Part shown: positions 45,009-54,556 of the stretch, in pieces
How positions within the stretch are numbered: position 1 is the stretch's first letter
Layout of the letters: each line of letters opens with the position of its first letter
NCBI RefSeq assembly: GCF_009649815.1
Contig: NZ_WJIC01000006.1
Location: 1 to 64,000 of the forward strand
DNA length: 64,000 nucleotides
Source: Nocardia sp. SYP-A9097
GTDB lineage: Bacteria; Actinomycetota; Actinomycetes; Mycobacteriales; Mycobacteriaceae
Direction: 5' to 3'
Made by a program: the position numbers and the translations under genes
The notes under the pieces: model-generated
The model's database searches: none
Told to the model about the DNA's origin: nothing
Seen by the model: the letters and a program-made list of their open reading frames with translations, nothing else

Positions 45009-45320
45009 ATGGCTGATCATGTGAAGGCAGAGTTCGAACCGATTTTGCAGTACGGCACCCAGCATGCCGGGATTGCGGCGCAGCTTGCGGGGGCGGCCGC
45101 GGCCGACTCGGTGAGCGCGCTCGCCTCGGCGGTGCCGATGTTCGGATTGATCGGCCAGGACTTCCTATTGGCATTCGCGGGGGCGCAGGGGACGTACCTG
45201 TCGTCGGCGGCGGAAATCGCTGCCGTGCATGCGGAGACAGCGGTCAGTGCGGCGTCTGCCGTCGCCACCTACTCGACCACTGAGCTGGCTTCGGCGACGA
45301 CCTTCCTCAGCAACCTGTGA
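45009..45320 (+). CDS. EspC-like type VII secretion target, module B (103 aa)
   Basis: ATG at 45009 follows GGGAGG; longer in-frame starts have no site. The helical hairpin shares FGLIGQDFLLAFAGAQGTYL with the 8184-8501 homologue and has YSTTE near the C-terminus, matching the YxxxD/E export signal. The stop overlaps the start of the EspA-like gene (GTGA), giving the same coupled pair as in module A. Confidence 0.8.
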   Translation: MADHVKAEFEPILQYGTQHAGIAAQLAGAAAADSVSALASAVPMFGLIGQDFLLAFAGAQGTYLSSAAEIAAVHAETAVSAASAVATYSTTELASATTFLSNL

Positions 45321-46693
45321 CCGAATCCGTCGGTGTAGTGACCACGACACCGAGTCCCACCGTGCTGGACGTTATTCGTACCAGTCCGGCTGGGGCTCTG
45401 GTGGATACGCCGGTGTCCGATGTGATCAGTGGATTGGGGTTGCCGCAGCTGCCGCAACTCCCGGCGATCACATTGCCGGATCTGTCCGGGTTTCAGATGC
45501 CGACGCTGCCGACCATCGATCCCACGACGCTGATTCAGCCGGCGATCAGCCTGCTGTCCTCGATGGGCAGCGGCGCCGCCAGCATGGGCACCGAACTGGT
45601 TTCGATCTTCTCCTCGGTCAGCAAGGCGCTCACCTCCGCGGCCAGTACGAGTTCGGCAGCGACCGCTACCGTCTCGAACAGCTGGCAGGGCGACTCGGCG
45701 AACGCCGCGCAGGTCAAGAGCAACGAGGTCGAGACGGTCATTCCGACGGTCGACGCGCAGGGCCAGCAGCTGAAGGTGATCCTGCTCAACGCCGAAGCGA
45801 CTGTCGCGGAAGGGTATGCGGAACTCTCCGCACTCATCGCGCGGTTCACCGCGGAGGTGATGGCGGGCATCGCATTCCTGGTCACGCCGGCCGGACTGCC
45901 GTACTTGATCACCATGGCCACGGACGCGTTGTCCGAGGCGGGGGTCATTACCGCCAAAACCCGTGGCCAACTGACCGTTCACACCGCCGAGGTCACCGCT
46001 GCCGGACTGAAGATTCCGGTGCCCGGTGCGCCCAATGCCGCCGATGTGGCGTCGCTGGCGAACCAGGTGACGCAGGCGGTGCAGCCGTTCCTGAGCGTCG
46101 GTTCGACCGCCGTACAGAAGGTTGTGGAAAAGGGCAGCGAAGTGGTGTCCGCCGGTTCGACCGCGGCGAGCAGCATCAGCTCTGCCGGTCAATCCGTGGT
46201 CAGTGCCTTGACCACGAACACCAGCAAAGACACCACCACGACCAACAAAGACACGACCACCACGAACAAGGACACGACCACCACCGACGGCAAGCCGGTC
46301 GACACCACCACGCTGAAGACCGACGACACCACAAGTGGCGGAGGCATTCCCGGTGGCATGCCGATGGGGTCGGGACTGAACAGCAGCCCGCTGAGCCCGT
46401 ACTCCGGCAAGATGCCGAGCGGTGAGGGCCTGGGCTCCGGTTCGCCGGTCTCACGCGTCAGCAGCAATAACAACGAGACCCAAACCCGTTCCACCACAAG
46501 CATGCCCGGCGGTATGGGCAGCGGCGCGGGCCTGGCCAACAAGGGTGAAACCGAATCGAGCGGCGAGCGCACCGCTCTGGTCACCGGCGCGCACGGCGAC
46601 GAAGTGGTCGGCGTCATCGAAGGTGTATCGATTCCGGTGGTCGGCGCGGTGGAACCCGTCGACGAACCACCGGACAAAGCGCTCACGCTCTGA
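45317..46693 (+). CDS. EspA-like ESX secretion-associated protein, module B (458 aa)
   Basis: GTG at 45317 overlaps the EspC-like stop. The N-terminal Pro/Leu segment (LPQLPQLPAITLPDL), WXG-type turn SWQG near residue 121, alanine-rich helices with AFLVTPAGLPYLITMA, and the C-terminal VTGAHGDEVVG...VVGAVEP all match the 8498-9733 homologue. It adds a tandem DTTTTNK repeat at about 297-325. It probably forms a co-dependent secreted pair with the EspC-like protein; the PE gene begins 28 bases after the stop. Confidence 0.7.
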   Translation: MTESVGVVTTTPSPTVLDVIRTSPAGALVDTPVSDVISGLGLPQLPQLPAITLPDLSGFQMPTLPTIDPTTLIQPAISLLSSMGSGAASMGTELVSIFSSVSKALTSAASTSSAATATVSNSWQGDSANAAQVKSNEVETVIPTVDAQGQQLKVILLNAEATVAEGYAELSALIARFTAEVMAGIAFLVTPAGLPYLITMATDALSEAGVITAKTRGQLTVHTAEVTAAGLKIPVPGAPNAADVASLANQVTQAVQPFLSVGSTAVQKVVEKGSEVVSAGSTAASSISSAGQSVVSALTTNTSKDTTTTNKDTTTTNKDTTTTDGKPVDTTTLKTDDTTSGGGIPGGMPMGSGLNSSPLSPYSGKMPSGEGLGSGSPVSRVSSNNNETQTRSTTSMPGGMGSGAGLANKGETESSGERTALVTGAHGDEVVGVIEGVSIPVVGAVEPVDEPPDKALTL

Positions 46694-46720
46694 AAACGCA
46701 GGGGTAACAGGAGGATTGGC

Positions 46721-47035
46721 ATGAGCACCAACGATTTCGAAGGCGTGCGTTTCGATGCGTCGAGCGCACTGCAGGCCGCCACACAGCTGGACGCCCTCGC
46801 CGATCGCATCGCGAACGGTATGAGCGTCGAACAGGCGAAGCTGGAGATCGCCCCCGCCGGGGCCGATGAGGTCTCCGTGCGCGCCGCCCAGACGCTGAAC
46901 ACGGTCGCCGCCTCGTTCCAGACCTCCGGTACGTCCGGGGTCGACGAGGTCCGCAAGCTGGCCGCCGCGCTGCGCGCGCAGGTCGGTCAGTTCGGGCAGG
47001 TCGAGGAGCAGAGCGTCCTCGGCTTCGCGGTCTGA
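46721..47035 (+). CDS. PE-family protein (104 aa)
   Basis: ATG at 46721 has AGGAGG upstream. The helical hairpin fits the PE domain in length and pattern, with LEIAPAGADEVSVRAAQTLN at the turn, close to the PPAADEVS signature of mycobacterial PE proteins. It is a PE domain only, with no C-terminal extension, and lacks an obvious YxxxD/E at its end (VLGFAV). The PPE gene follows after 15 bases; PE and PPE form a heterodimer exported by ESX. Confidence 0.85.
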   Translation: MSTNDFEGVRFDASSALQAATQLDALADRIANGMSVEQAKLEIAPAGADEVSVRAAQTLNTVAASFQTSGTSGVDEVRKLAAALRAQVGQFGQVEEQSVLGFAV

Positions 47036-47050
47036 GGAGCGCCGTAGCCG

Positions 47051-48082
47051 ATGCTGGAACCGACGATTCCCGGCTTCACCGGGCAGATCTGGGAAGCCAG
47101 ACCGCCCGAGCAGCTGGCGCGCGACCTGGTGACGGGGGTGGGCGCGGTGCCCGCCGCCGAAGCCGGGCTCGCGTGGGCGCGCGTCAGCGCCGGATTCGCC
47201 GCGGCCGCCATCGATTACGAGCGCATTCTCGAAAACCTGAGCAGCGCATGGGAATCGACGAACAGCAAGCAGTTCATCGAGCGCATTCGTGCCCTGCGTG
47301 ACTGGTTCGCCACCTCCGCGGCGGAGGCGGCCAATAACGCCGCCCAGGCCGAATCGCACGCCGCCGCATACGAAATCGCGCGCCTGGCGATGCCGGACGC
47401 CGATGACGTCGAGAAGCTCAAGCACCTGCGCGAGATGCTCGAACAGCTCGGTACCGCCATCGGCGCACCCATGCTCGCCAAGCTCGCACAGACCGACACC
47501 GACTCCGATACGGTGAAAGCCGTTGCGGCACGGGTGATGCGGACCTACGAGGGCGCGACGGAAACGTTGGCGACACCGTGGGAGCACCAGGCCGCGCCGG
47601 AGATCACCGCGGGCATGACCACGACTCAGAGTGTGCCGCAGGTGGATCCGGAGACGGTGACACCTGAAATGCCCAGCATGCCGAGCATCCCGCTGGGGTC
47701 GTTCAATATGCCGCCTGTCATTACCGCGTTCCAGCAGCGTGGGGTTACCGAGGTCAACTCGAACACCACGCAAAGGGTTGTGGTGCAACCGGTTACGGTG
47801 CAGCAGAGCGGATCGGTGCCGATGTCGCCCGGCGCGATGTCGCCGCAAGGTCAGGACGAGGGCGAGCACACCACCCGCTCCGGTCTGACAGCGCCCGCCG
47901 GCGATGAGGAACTCGGCCTCACCTCGGGGATGCAGGTCGCGCCCGCAGTGCTCGGCGGACTCGATCCCAATGCGCAGCAGCGCGTTCCGGATATCGCGTT
48001 CAACGCGGGGAGTACGGGAACCGAGAATGCGAGCCCCGCCGCACCGGCCGCTCCCGCCGCGACTGCGGAGGCCACGCCATGA
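47051..48082 (+). CDS. PPE-family protein (343 aa)
   Basis: ATG at 47051, with GGAG upstream. Near the start, RPPEQLARDLVTGVGAVPAA has the PPE pattern, and SSAWES stands at the WxG/WxS turn. The N-terminal 170 residues are helical; the rest is a Pro/Gln/Thr-rich tail with no PE-PPE hydrolase or SVP motif. It forms a pair with the PE protein upstream and is followed by an overlapping espG gene, the expected chaperone for its tip. Confidence 0.8.
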   Translation: MLEPTIPGFTGQIWEARPPEQLARDLVTGVGAVPAAEAGLAWARVSAGFAAAAIDYERILENLSSAWESTNSKQFIERIRALRDWFATSAAEAANNAAQAESHAAAYEIARLAMPDADDVEKLKHLREMLEQLGTAIGAPMLAKLAQTDTDSDTVKAVAARVMRTYEGATETLATPWEHQAAPEITAGMTTTQSVPQVDPETVTPEMPSMPSIPLGSFNMPPVITAFQQRGVTEVNSNTTQRVVVQPVTVQQSGSVPMSPGAMSPQGQDEGEHTTRSGLTAPAGDEELGLTSGMQVAPAVLGGLDPNAQQRVPDIAFNAGSTGTENASPAAPAAPAATAEATP

Positions 48083-48867
48083 CGACTCTCACCAATGACA
48101 GCGTCATAGCGCTTGCCGCCCAGCTCGGTGTACAGACCCTGCCCCTGGTTCTCTATATTGGCCCGCAACAGGATTCATACACCGAATGGAACGCAGGTCA
48201 GGAACGCGCCCGCGCCGAGTTGCGCGCCGCCCGCATCATGGATGGCCGAGGCGACATCGATCCAGACACGGCCACAACGCTTTTCGTGCTCGCCCAGCCG
48301 GATTGTGAACTGGCCGCGCGCATTCACACGAGCGACGGTCAGGTCCGGGTGTGTATCGCCCGCCGGGCCGAGGACACCGTAGTGGCGATCCGTCGCGGCG
48401 ATAACCTCGATATCCGCTCGATCTGGACGGACGGCGGCGGCGATTCACTCGCGCGCCCCATACTCGACGCACTAGGAGCGTTCCCTCCGGCGGAGGTCGC
48501 GAGCTTCAGCGCGCTCTCCACGGATCTGAGCGAACGCTTCGACACCGCAACAACTTCCGAAGACTTCGCGAGTGCCGTCTACAGCCTCGGTGTCGCCGAC
48601 AACGATGCCACCGTGTACGGCCTCGCGCTCGCATCCACCCATGCTTACGCCGAAGTGGTGGCCTATGCCTACGCCGACGGCGTGACTGATCGATCGCCGG
48701 GGGCCGTCGTGGTGTATGACACCGCACGGGGTCGCATTGTGGCCGCACCCGGGGTCGCTCCGGATCAGCAGGTCTGGTCCACGTTGACACCGGGCACCGA
48801 TCACCGTGTCGCACAGGCGATCTCGGGCCTGATCGACACGTTGCCCGGGGGAAGGTGGCTGTCGTAA
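48079..48867 (+). CDS. espG: EspG-family chaperone of the PE/PPE pair (262 aa)
   Basis: ATG at 48079 overlaps the PPE stop (ATGA). The length and alpha/beta pattern fit EspG (ELAARIHTSDGQVRVCIARR, SPGAVVVYDTARGRI, TDHRVAQAISGLIDTL). It diverges strongly from the two other EspG proteins of this window, which lack PPE partners. By known EspG function it should bind the PPE tip and deliver the PE/PPE dimer to the ESX machine. Confidence 0.8.
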   Translation: MTTLTNDSVIALAAQLGVQTLPLVLYIGPQQDSYTEWNAGQERARAELRAARIMDGRGDIDPDTATTLFVLAQPDCELAARIHTSDGQVRVCIARRAEDTVVAIRRGDNLDIRSIWTDGGGDSLARPILDALGAFPPAEVASFSALSTDLSERFDTATTSEDFASAVYSLGVADNDATVYGLALASTHAYAEVVAYAYADGVTDRSPGAVVVYDTARGRIVAAPGVAPDQQVWSTLTPGTDHRVAQAISGLIDTLPGGRWLS

Positions 48868-48968
48868 TCCACATGTGACCAGGCAGCTGATCCACTCCGA
48901 ATCGGGTGATGCAGACCCGCATCGCTCGGCGCGTTCCATCGAAAAACACCGAAGTAGAGGGAAACATT

Positions 48969-49277
48969 ATGAGCGGCAATAGCGTTCAGTCAGAACACGA
49001 TGTAGCCGGCAAGGCGCAGGGCCACATGGCCGACGTGGTCGCCTCCGTCAAGGCGATCCTGGCCAAGGTCACCACCTCCGTCGATTCCTCGCGTCCCGGC
49101 TTCAAGGGCGTCGCTGCGGTGGCGTTCAACCAGGCCGCCGACGCCTGGGATGGGGAGAACAAGCGCCTGAACGACATCCTGAACTCGATCGAGCAGCAGG
49201 TTGGCACCGGTGTCGCGTCGTTCCGTCACCTGGATGCCGAGAACGAGGCTGGCTTCAAGACCCTCACCAACCTCTGA
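48969..49277 (+). CDS. ESAT-6-family Esx protein, first of pair (102 aa)
   Basis: ATG at 48969 follows AGAGGGAAA; longer starts have no site. A WXG100-size helical hairpin with GFKGVAAVAFNQAADAWDGENK and a C-terminal segment VASFRHLDAENEAGF. It lies between espG and the second esx gene, as in ESX-1 and ESX-3 loci. It should dimerise with the 49325-49624 product and be exported as a substrate and activator. Confidence 0.85.
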   Translation: MSGNSVQSEHDVAGKAQGHMADVVASVKAILAKVTTSVDSSRPGFKGVAAVAFNQAADAWDGENKRLNDILNSIEQQVGTGVASFRHLDAENEAGFKTLTNL

Positions 49278-49324
49278 TCGATCCACTGAGATTCACCCGA
49301 AAACCAGCTTTGGAGGAATGACAC

Positions 49325-49624
49325 ATGTCTGATGAAATGCTGTATGACCAGGCGACAATCACCACCCTGGTGTCCGATCTCAAGGAGCAGTTCGGTCAGC
49401 TGACCGCTGCCGGCCAGGACATGGAAGACGCAGCCAACAAGCTCGAGGCGGCGTGGGCGAACAACAGCGCGCTGGAGGGATTCCAGGGAGTGCACTCCAA
49501 CTGGAAGAACGAGTACGCGGACTCGCTCCACACGCTCAACCAGGTTGCCATCGCGGTCGAGAACGCGATGCAGTCCGCCCTCGGCGCCGACAAGAAGATC
49601 GGCGACGGCTTCGGCGGTATCTGA
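49325..49624 (+). CDS. ESAT-6-family Esx protein, second of pair (99 aa)
   Basis: ATG at 49325 follows TGGAGGAA. WXG100-size product with a turn AAWANNSALEGFQG and a second helix NEYADSLHTLNQVAIAVENAM. The gap to the first esx gene is 47 bases, which is usual for esx pairs. It is the likely heterodimer partner. A strong hairpin follows before eccB, which would let the small substrates be made in excess of the machine parts. Confidence 0.85.
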   Translation: MSDEMLYDQATITTLVSDLKEQFGQLTAAGQDMEDAANKLEAAWANNSALEGFQGVHSNWKNEYADSLHTLNQVAIAVENAMQSALGADKKIGDGFGGI

Positions 49625-49643
49625 GACCACCGGGTTCTCTCCC

Positions 49644-49678
49644 ACAGCGCACCCCGCTGGTTCAGTGGGGTGCGCTGT
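49644..49678 (+). terminator. Strong hairpin between the esx pair and eccB
   Basis: A perfect 12-bp stem, ACAGCGCACCCC/GGGGTGCGCTGT, with an 11-base loop begins 20 bases after the esx stop. No U-run follows. It is a likely terminator or attenuator that lowers transcription into eccB. Confidence 0.7.
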
Positions 49679-49733
49679 CGGATGCCCACCTCGGTAGTCT
49701 CCCGCTTGTAAATATCGTTCTGACGGAGGTCCA

Positions 49734-51266
49734 GTGCCAGCCCAGTTGACCACCAAGGCCCAGGTCAATGGGTATCGTTTCCTGTTGCGCCGCTTGGACC
49801 ACGCCTTGGTCCGCCGTGATGTGCGCATGCTGCACGACCCCATGCGGGCGCAGTTCCGGTCGCTGTTCTCCGGCGCGATTCTCGCGTTGCTGGTGGTCGC
49901 CGGTTGCACGATCATGGCTTTCATCCGGCCGCAGGGTTCCATCGGCGATGCGAATATCGTCATGGGCAAGGACAGCGGTGCGCTGTACGCGGTCGTCCGG
50001 GACAAGAACGACAAGACCAAGATGACGCTGTATCCAGCGTTGAATCTTGCTTCGGCCCGGTTGATTACGGGTACCGCCGAATCTCCCAAGTCCGTCAAGG
50101 ACGCCAAACTGAACTCTGTGCCGCGTGGTCCGATCCTCGGCATTCCCGGCGCACCATCCGCTCTGCCGGGTTCCTCGCAGGGAGATCGGTCGCAGTGGAC
50201 GATCTGCGACACCGTGCAATTGTCCGCCTCCGGCGGCGCCGCTTCCTCCTCCGGGGCTACGACCACCGCGATCGCGGGCGAAATCGAGCTGAGTGAGCGG
50301 GTCAAGCAGGCCGACGCCGGTACCGCCCTGCTGGTACGCGGTGTGGACAAGACGACCAATGTCGAAAAGAAGTACCTGATCTACGACGGTAAGCGGGCCG
50401 AGGTCGATGTCCAGGACTCCGTCATGTCGCCCTCGTTGAATCTGGCCGGGCAGCGGCCGCGGCCGATCACCACCGGTCTGCTCGGCGCGGCAATCGAAGT
50501 GCCGCCGCTGGTTCCGCCGAAGATTCCGAACGCAGGTGATTCTGGTCCGGGGCGACTCAGCAGTGTGCCCGTCGGCGGTGTCATTCGGGTCGCGGCATTG
50601 AGCGGCTCCGGCAAATCGGAGCTCTATGTCGTGCTTTCCAATGGCGTCCAACAGATTTCGGCGTTCACCTCCGATGTGATCCGCCGCGCCGACTCGCAGA
50701 AGATGGACGACATCAAGTCGGTGACACCGGATCTGCTCGCCGGGATTCCCATCCTGCATGATTTGCCTGTCGATGATTTCCCCGGCACCGCGCCGAAGAT
50801 CATTACCGCGGAAGACAATCCGGTCGCCTGCATCACCTGGGCCAAGACCAAGGCCACCGGTCTGAAGGATGCCGACGTAACCGAGGGGCCCACCGACCGC
50901 GCCACAACCGCGTTGCTCGTCGGAACCCGTTTGCCGCTGTCGAATTCGGCAGTCCCGGTGACCTTGGCGGGTGCGAATGGCACCAAAGATGGCATCGACA
51001 GCGTGTATGTACCGCCGACCACCGGTGAATTCGTGCGCACGACCGGGATCGAACCCGGTAGTCAGCGTCGAGACAGTCTTTTTTATATCGCCGACAATGG
51101 AATCCGCTATGGCATACCGGATGTGGATACCGCTCAGTTGCTCGGACTGGGTGGCATACCCCGTCTAGCGCCCTGGGCGATTGTCGGGCAACTGGTTCCC
51201 GGTCCGATGCTCAGCAAGACCGATGCTCTGAGCAGCTACGATTCCCTGCCGACGTTGAGCAAATGA
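49734..51266 (+). CDS. eccB: ESX core membrane protein EccB (510 aa)
   Basis: GTG at 49734 follows ACGGAGG. The N-terminus TTKAQVNGYRFLLRRLDHAL and the single membrane segment at about 45-65 (GAILALLVVAGCTIMAFI), followed by a large extracytoplasmic part with repeated beta modules, are typical of EccB. EccB is part of the inner-membrane ESX complex with EccC, EccD and EccE; its periplasmic domain joins the subunits and mycosin. Length is within the family range. Confidence 0.95.
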   Translation: MPAQLTTKAQVNGYRFLLRRLDHALVRRDVRMLHDPMRAQFRSLFSGAILALLVVAGCTIMAFIRPQGSIGDANIVMGKDSGALYAVVRDKNDKTKMTLYPALNLASARLITGTAESPKSVKDAKLNSVPRGPILGIPGAPSALPGSSQGDRSQWTICDTVQLSASGGAASSSGATTTAIAGEIELSERVKQADAGTALLVRGVDKTTNVEKKYLIYDGKRAEVDVQDSVMSPSLNLAGQRPRPITTGLLGAAIEVPPLVPPKIPNAGDSGPGRLSSVPVGGVIRVAALSGSGKSELYVVLSNGVQQISAFTSDVIRRADSQKMDDIKSVTPDLLAGIPILHDLPVDDFPGTAPKIITAEDNPVACITWAKTKATGLKDADVTEGPTDRATTALLVGTRLPLSNSAVPVTLAGANGTKDGIDSVYVPPTTGEFVRTTGIEPGSQRRDSLFYIADNGIRYGIPDVDTAQLLGLGGIPRLAPWAIVGQLVPGPMLSKTDALSSYDSLPTLSK

Positions 51267-51447
51267 GGCGGTGCACAGCACTTTTCGGCGACGGTCGCGC
51301 CTGCATGCCCCAACTGTGACGTAATCCATGGCGAATGGCTCCGGCGTCCAGCCGATGTTAGATTGTCGCCGACCGTGCGGTCTGGCCGCTGGTTCAGTCA
51401 GATGAAGTCCGAATGTTCGCGGGGGAGTCGCGGGCAGAGGGGGGTGC

Positions 51448-52638
51448 ATGGGGTTTCGGTTGCGTCGGCTCGCTGTCATGGCGTCGGCTATCACGATTGT
51501 GGCTGTGTCCGCATCCTGTGGAAGTGATAGTCAGGCAACGGATCACGACCAGCCGCTGGATGTCGGTTCCTACTCGACACAGCGGGCGGACAGTGGTTTC
51601 GACGATCGACCCAGCCGAGCGCGCGGGATCATGGTGGAGTCGCTTCGGCTGGGCGAGCGCATCGTATTCGGCAGCGACGTCGCACCGGAGTTCCAGGCTG
51701 GGCTGGGCGGCAACGTCATTGCCACTGATGACGGAATCCGGAACAGCGACGGAGTTTTCGCAGAGGCGCTGGTAGCGCATCACCCGTTGGCCGCGTACAT
51801 CGCGGCTTCGGCGCAGACACCGTATGTCGGCGAATACCACAAGACCTACACGCTTTCGGTCGCGCTCGTGGCCTTCCCCGACGAGCAAAGCGCTACGGAC
51901 GCGGCGATCGACATGAATCAGAACGACTTCGCGGCGAACGCGAAGAATCAAGCTGTCTCGATCCCCGATTACCCAGGAGCTCAGAGTCATTGGCGACCGG
52001 GTGTGCCGAACCTGGGGAGCTGGTTGGCGGTGAAGTCGGTCGTCATCGCGGTTTACGTGGAGGCGCCCCAAGCCGATCTCGATCAGCTCACAAGCTTCGT
52101 TACCCGAACCTACAAGCAGCAAGTACCCAAACTGGACGGTTACGTGCCGACTCCGGCCGACCAGCAGCCAATGCTGAAATTGGATCCGGACAAGGTGCTC
52201 ACCCGCCTTGTCGCAACCAGCGATCAGCGCCTGGACCCACGTCAGTTCGCGGTCTACAGCCCGCGCGGTTACGCGGTACTGGGTACCGATCCCGCCGCTG
52301 ATACTCGGGATTACGACTCTCATGGTGTCACCGCGATCGCTGTGTCGGATAACAAGTATCTATATCGAATGCGTGATGCCGCTGCGGCAACTGGATTCGC
52401 GGCTCACCTCGCGGACGAACCGACCGTGTCGAAATACATCCCGATACCGGGTGTATCCGGTGCTCCGAACACCTCGTGTTTCAAAGCCACTCGACCGAAT
52501 CCGACTGTTGCGGGCGCCCGCCAGTTCCGCTGCCTGATCACGTACGAAGGGTTTGTCGCCGAGGTATTCAGTGATCAAGAGCCCGTTGTACGGCAGTTGG
52601 CCGCCGCCCAATATGTGCTGCTGAAGGACGGCAAATGA
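51448..52638 (+). CDS. Lipoprotein, DUF7373-like (396 aa)
   Basis: ATG at 51448 follows AGAGGGGGG. A signal peptide with lipobox VSASC predicts a lipid-anchored surface protein. The mature part (DVGSYSTQRAD, a segment with HWRPGVPNL, and a C-terminal CFKATRPNPTV...FRCLI) resembles the 56602-57762 lipoprotein in order and length: both have a LDVGxYS start, a SxHWRxxVP motif and two late Cys. Nocardia encodes many such lipoproteins of unknown function (DUF7373-type by pattern). The two flank the kinase pair. Confidence 0.75.
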   Translation: MGFRLRRLAVMASAITIVAVSASCGSDSQATDHDQPLDVGSYSTQRADSGFDDRPSRARGIMVESLRLGERIVFGSDVAPEFQAGLGGNVIATDDGIRNSDGVFAEALVAHHPLAAYIAASAQTPYVGEYHKTYTLSVALVAFPDEQSATDAAIDMNQNDFAANAKNQAVSIPDYPGAQSHWRPGVPNLGSWLAVKSVVIAVYVEAPQADLDQLTSFVTRTYKQQVPKLDGYVPTPADQQPMLKLDPDKVLTRLVATSDQRLDPRQFAVYSPRGYAVLGTDPAADTRDYDSHGVTAIAVSDNKYLYRMRDAAAATGFAAHLADEPTVSKYIPIPGVSGAPNTSCFKATRPNPTVAGARQFRCLITYEGFVAEVFSDQEPVVRQLAAAQYVLLKDGK

Positions 52639-52687
52639 TCGCACTCGAATCAGACTGCCGGTGTAGGAGTTACGTGGGAGGGGACGC

Positions 52688-54556
52688 ATGAAGGGGCTGA
52701 GTTCCCAAGATCCACGGCAGCTTGGACGCAACCGTATGGTGGCGGTGATCGGCCAGGGCGGGATGGGCCGGGTTCTGCTCGGAGAATCTCCGACCCGAAA
52801 ACTGGTCGCGGTAAAGCAGATTCACCGGCATCTGGCCAATGACCCTGAGTTCCGGGCGAGATTTGAGCGCGAGGTCGCGGCCAGCCGCCAGGTGACCGGT
52901 GCCTATACCGCCGCGGTGGTGGACTGCGACACCGAATCCGAGAGTCCTTGGCTGGCAAGCGAATACATTCCGGGGCCGTCGTTGAAGACGGTCGTGGAGG
53001 AGACCGGGCCGCTATCGCTCGGTGGCCTGCGACTATTGGCGGCGGGCCTGGCATCGGCTCTGATCGAGATTCATCGCGCCGGTCTGATCCATCGAGATCT
53101 CAAGCCCGCCAATGTTCTCCTGGCCCCGGACGGACCTCGAGTTATCGACTTCGGCATCGCTCGAGGTTCCGATGGCGATTCGAAACTCACCGCCACCGGG
53201 TCGGTGATCGGTTCACCAGCGTTCATGTCGCCCGAACAGGCGCAGGGCCATCCGCTCACACCGGCAGCCGACGTGTTTTCCGTTGGCGCGATCCTGGCCA
53301 TGGCCGCATCAGGTGAGAGTCCCTTCGCCGGTACTGCGACACCGCAGGTGCTCTACAACGTCATGTACTCGGCGCCTGACACCGCTCGGGTGCCGTCCCC
53401 ACTGCGCAATCTTGTAGAACGCTGCCTGGCCAAGGATCCAGAACAGCGTCCGACACCAGAGCAACTACTCGATGCGGTTGGGCAAATCGAGGCCGAGCCG
53501 GTGTGGTCGGGTGCGGTGCGGGACGCGATCGCGGAGCATCGTTCCGACTCGGACTGGTGGGTGGAGACCACCGCGAAGCATGCGCGACACGAGGCGCAGC
53601 TCGCCGGGCTACGAAATATTCGTCGGCGCAACATCCGTGCACTCGCGGCAGCGGTTGGTTGTCTCGTACTGTTCGTCGCCGCGGCGTTCGGGGCACACGA
53701 GTGGGCGCTGCAGTCGGGGCATGCCGCGCCCGCCACCGATATGTCGGTGATCATGTCTGGGGATCAATGGCGGCAACTGGATCTCTGCACGCTGCTGGAC
53801 AAGTCGGTGAATGGGCCAACTGCCAAGCGCAGTGGTGATTTCGAGGCCGGCCACTCCAACGCCTGCTCCGCGTCCTTCAAAGATCCAGCGGGGAAGGACC
53901 GCACAATCACGTTGACGGTGGGCGGTTCTGTCTCTGAGACTCTTGATACCTGGACGCCCAGTGGAGTTGTGGCTGGTTGGATGCCGATCTACGGCAAGAT
54001 GGTGTTCTGCGATCGTCGCGTGATCACGCAGGATCATCCGGCCGTAGTGGTCGAGTTGTCAGTATCGGGAAAGAGCGACGGATGCGGGCTCAGCGATCAG
54101 GCGATGATCGCCATCGCCACTAGGCTCGCCGCCAACCCGCCGCAGCTACAACTACCGGCGAACTCGATTCTCCGCCTGGATAGTTGTGCCCTGTTGGAGA
54201 AGTCGCTGATTTCAGAGGTAGTCGGTGCCGGCCCGGAGCGCACGGGCTACCCCTACCGATGCACTCTCGCCGGTGCCGATGCCACGCTCGACATGAGCTT
54301 CAGCGAAACCGCGCGACCGGATAAGGTCGGGGGCAGTAACTTGGCGCAGCCAGTGCAGATCGACGGTGCGACGGTCTATCTCGAGGACAACGACGCGGCC
54401 TATCATTCCTGCTCGCTGAAGTACATGGCTCGTCCCACCCGCCAGGATCTGGCGGAAGTTGTATACCTCTACGTTACCGACCGGAACGATCTCCCCGGTG
54501 CCTGCGATCGGGCCAAACGCGTGTTCTCGACCGTGCTGTCCCAGTTGCCGAAATGA
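52688..54556 (+). CDS. Transmembrane Ser/Thr protein kinase with DUF3558-like sensor (622 aa)
   Basis: ATG at 52688 has GGAGGGGA upstream. The kinase domain has GQGGMGRVLLG, HRDLKPANVLL (H135, D137), DFGIAR (D154), SPEQ and full C-lobe motifs, so it should be active. A membrane segment lies at about 322-345. The extracellular part has two related modules, each opening with LD-LCTLLDKS or LDSCALLEKS and having further Cys, like the D/SCxLL motif of DUF3558-type lipoproteins. The stop overlaps the start of the second kinase gene (ATGA). It may sense the cell surface and phosphorylate ESX parts (inference). Confidence 0.85.
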   Translation: MKGLSSQDPRQLGRNRMVAVIGQGGMGRVLLGESPTRKLVAVKQIHRHLANDPEFRARFEREVAASRQVTGAYTAAVVDCDTESESPWLASEYIPGPSLKTVVEETGPLSLGGLRLLAAGLASALIEIHRAGLIHRDLKPANVLLAPDGPRVIDFGIARGSDGDSKLTATGSVIGSPAFMSPEQAQGHPLTPAADVFSVGAILAMAASGESPFAGTATPQVLYNVMYSAPDTARVPSPLRNLVERCLAKDPEQRPTPEQLLDAVGQIEAEPVWSGAVRDAIAEHRSDSDWWVETTAKHARHEAQLAGLRNIRRRNIRALAAAVGCLVLFVAAAFGAHEWALQSGHAAPATDMSVIMSGDQWRQLDLCTLLDKSVNGPTAKRSGDFEAGHSNACSASFKDPAGKDRTITLTVGGSVSETLDTWTPSGVVAGWMPIYGKMVFCDRRVITQDHPAVVVELSVSGKSDGCGLSDQAMIAIATRLAANPPQLQLPANSILRLDSCALLEKSLISEVVGAGPERTGYPYRCTLAGADATLDMSFSETARPDKVGGSNLAQPVQIDGATVYLEDNDAAYHSCSLKYMARPTRQDLAEVVYLYVTDRNDLPGACDRAKRVFSTVLSQLPK

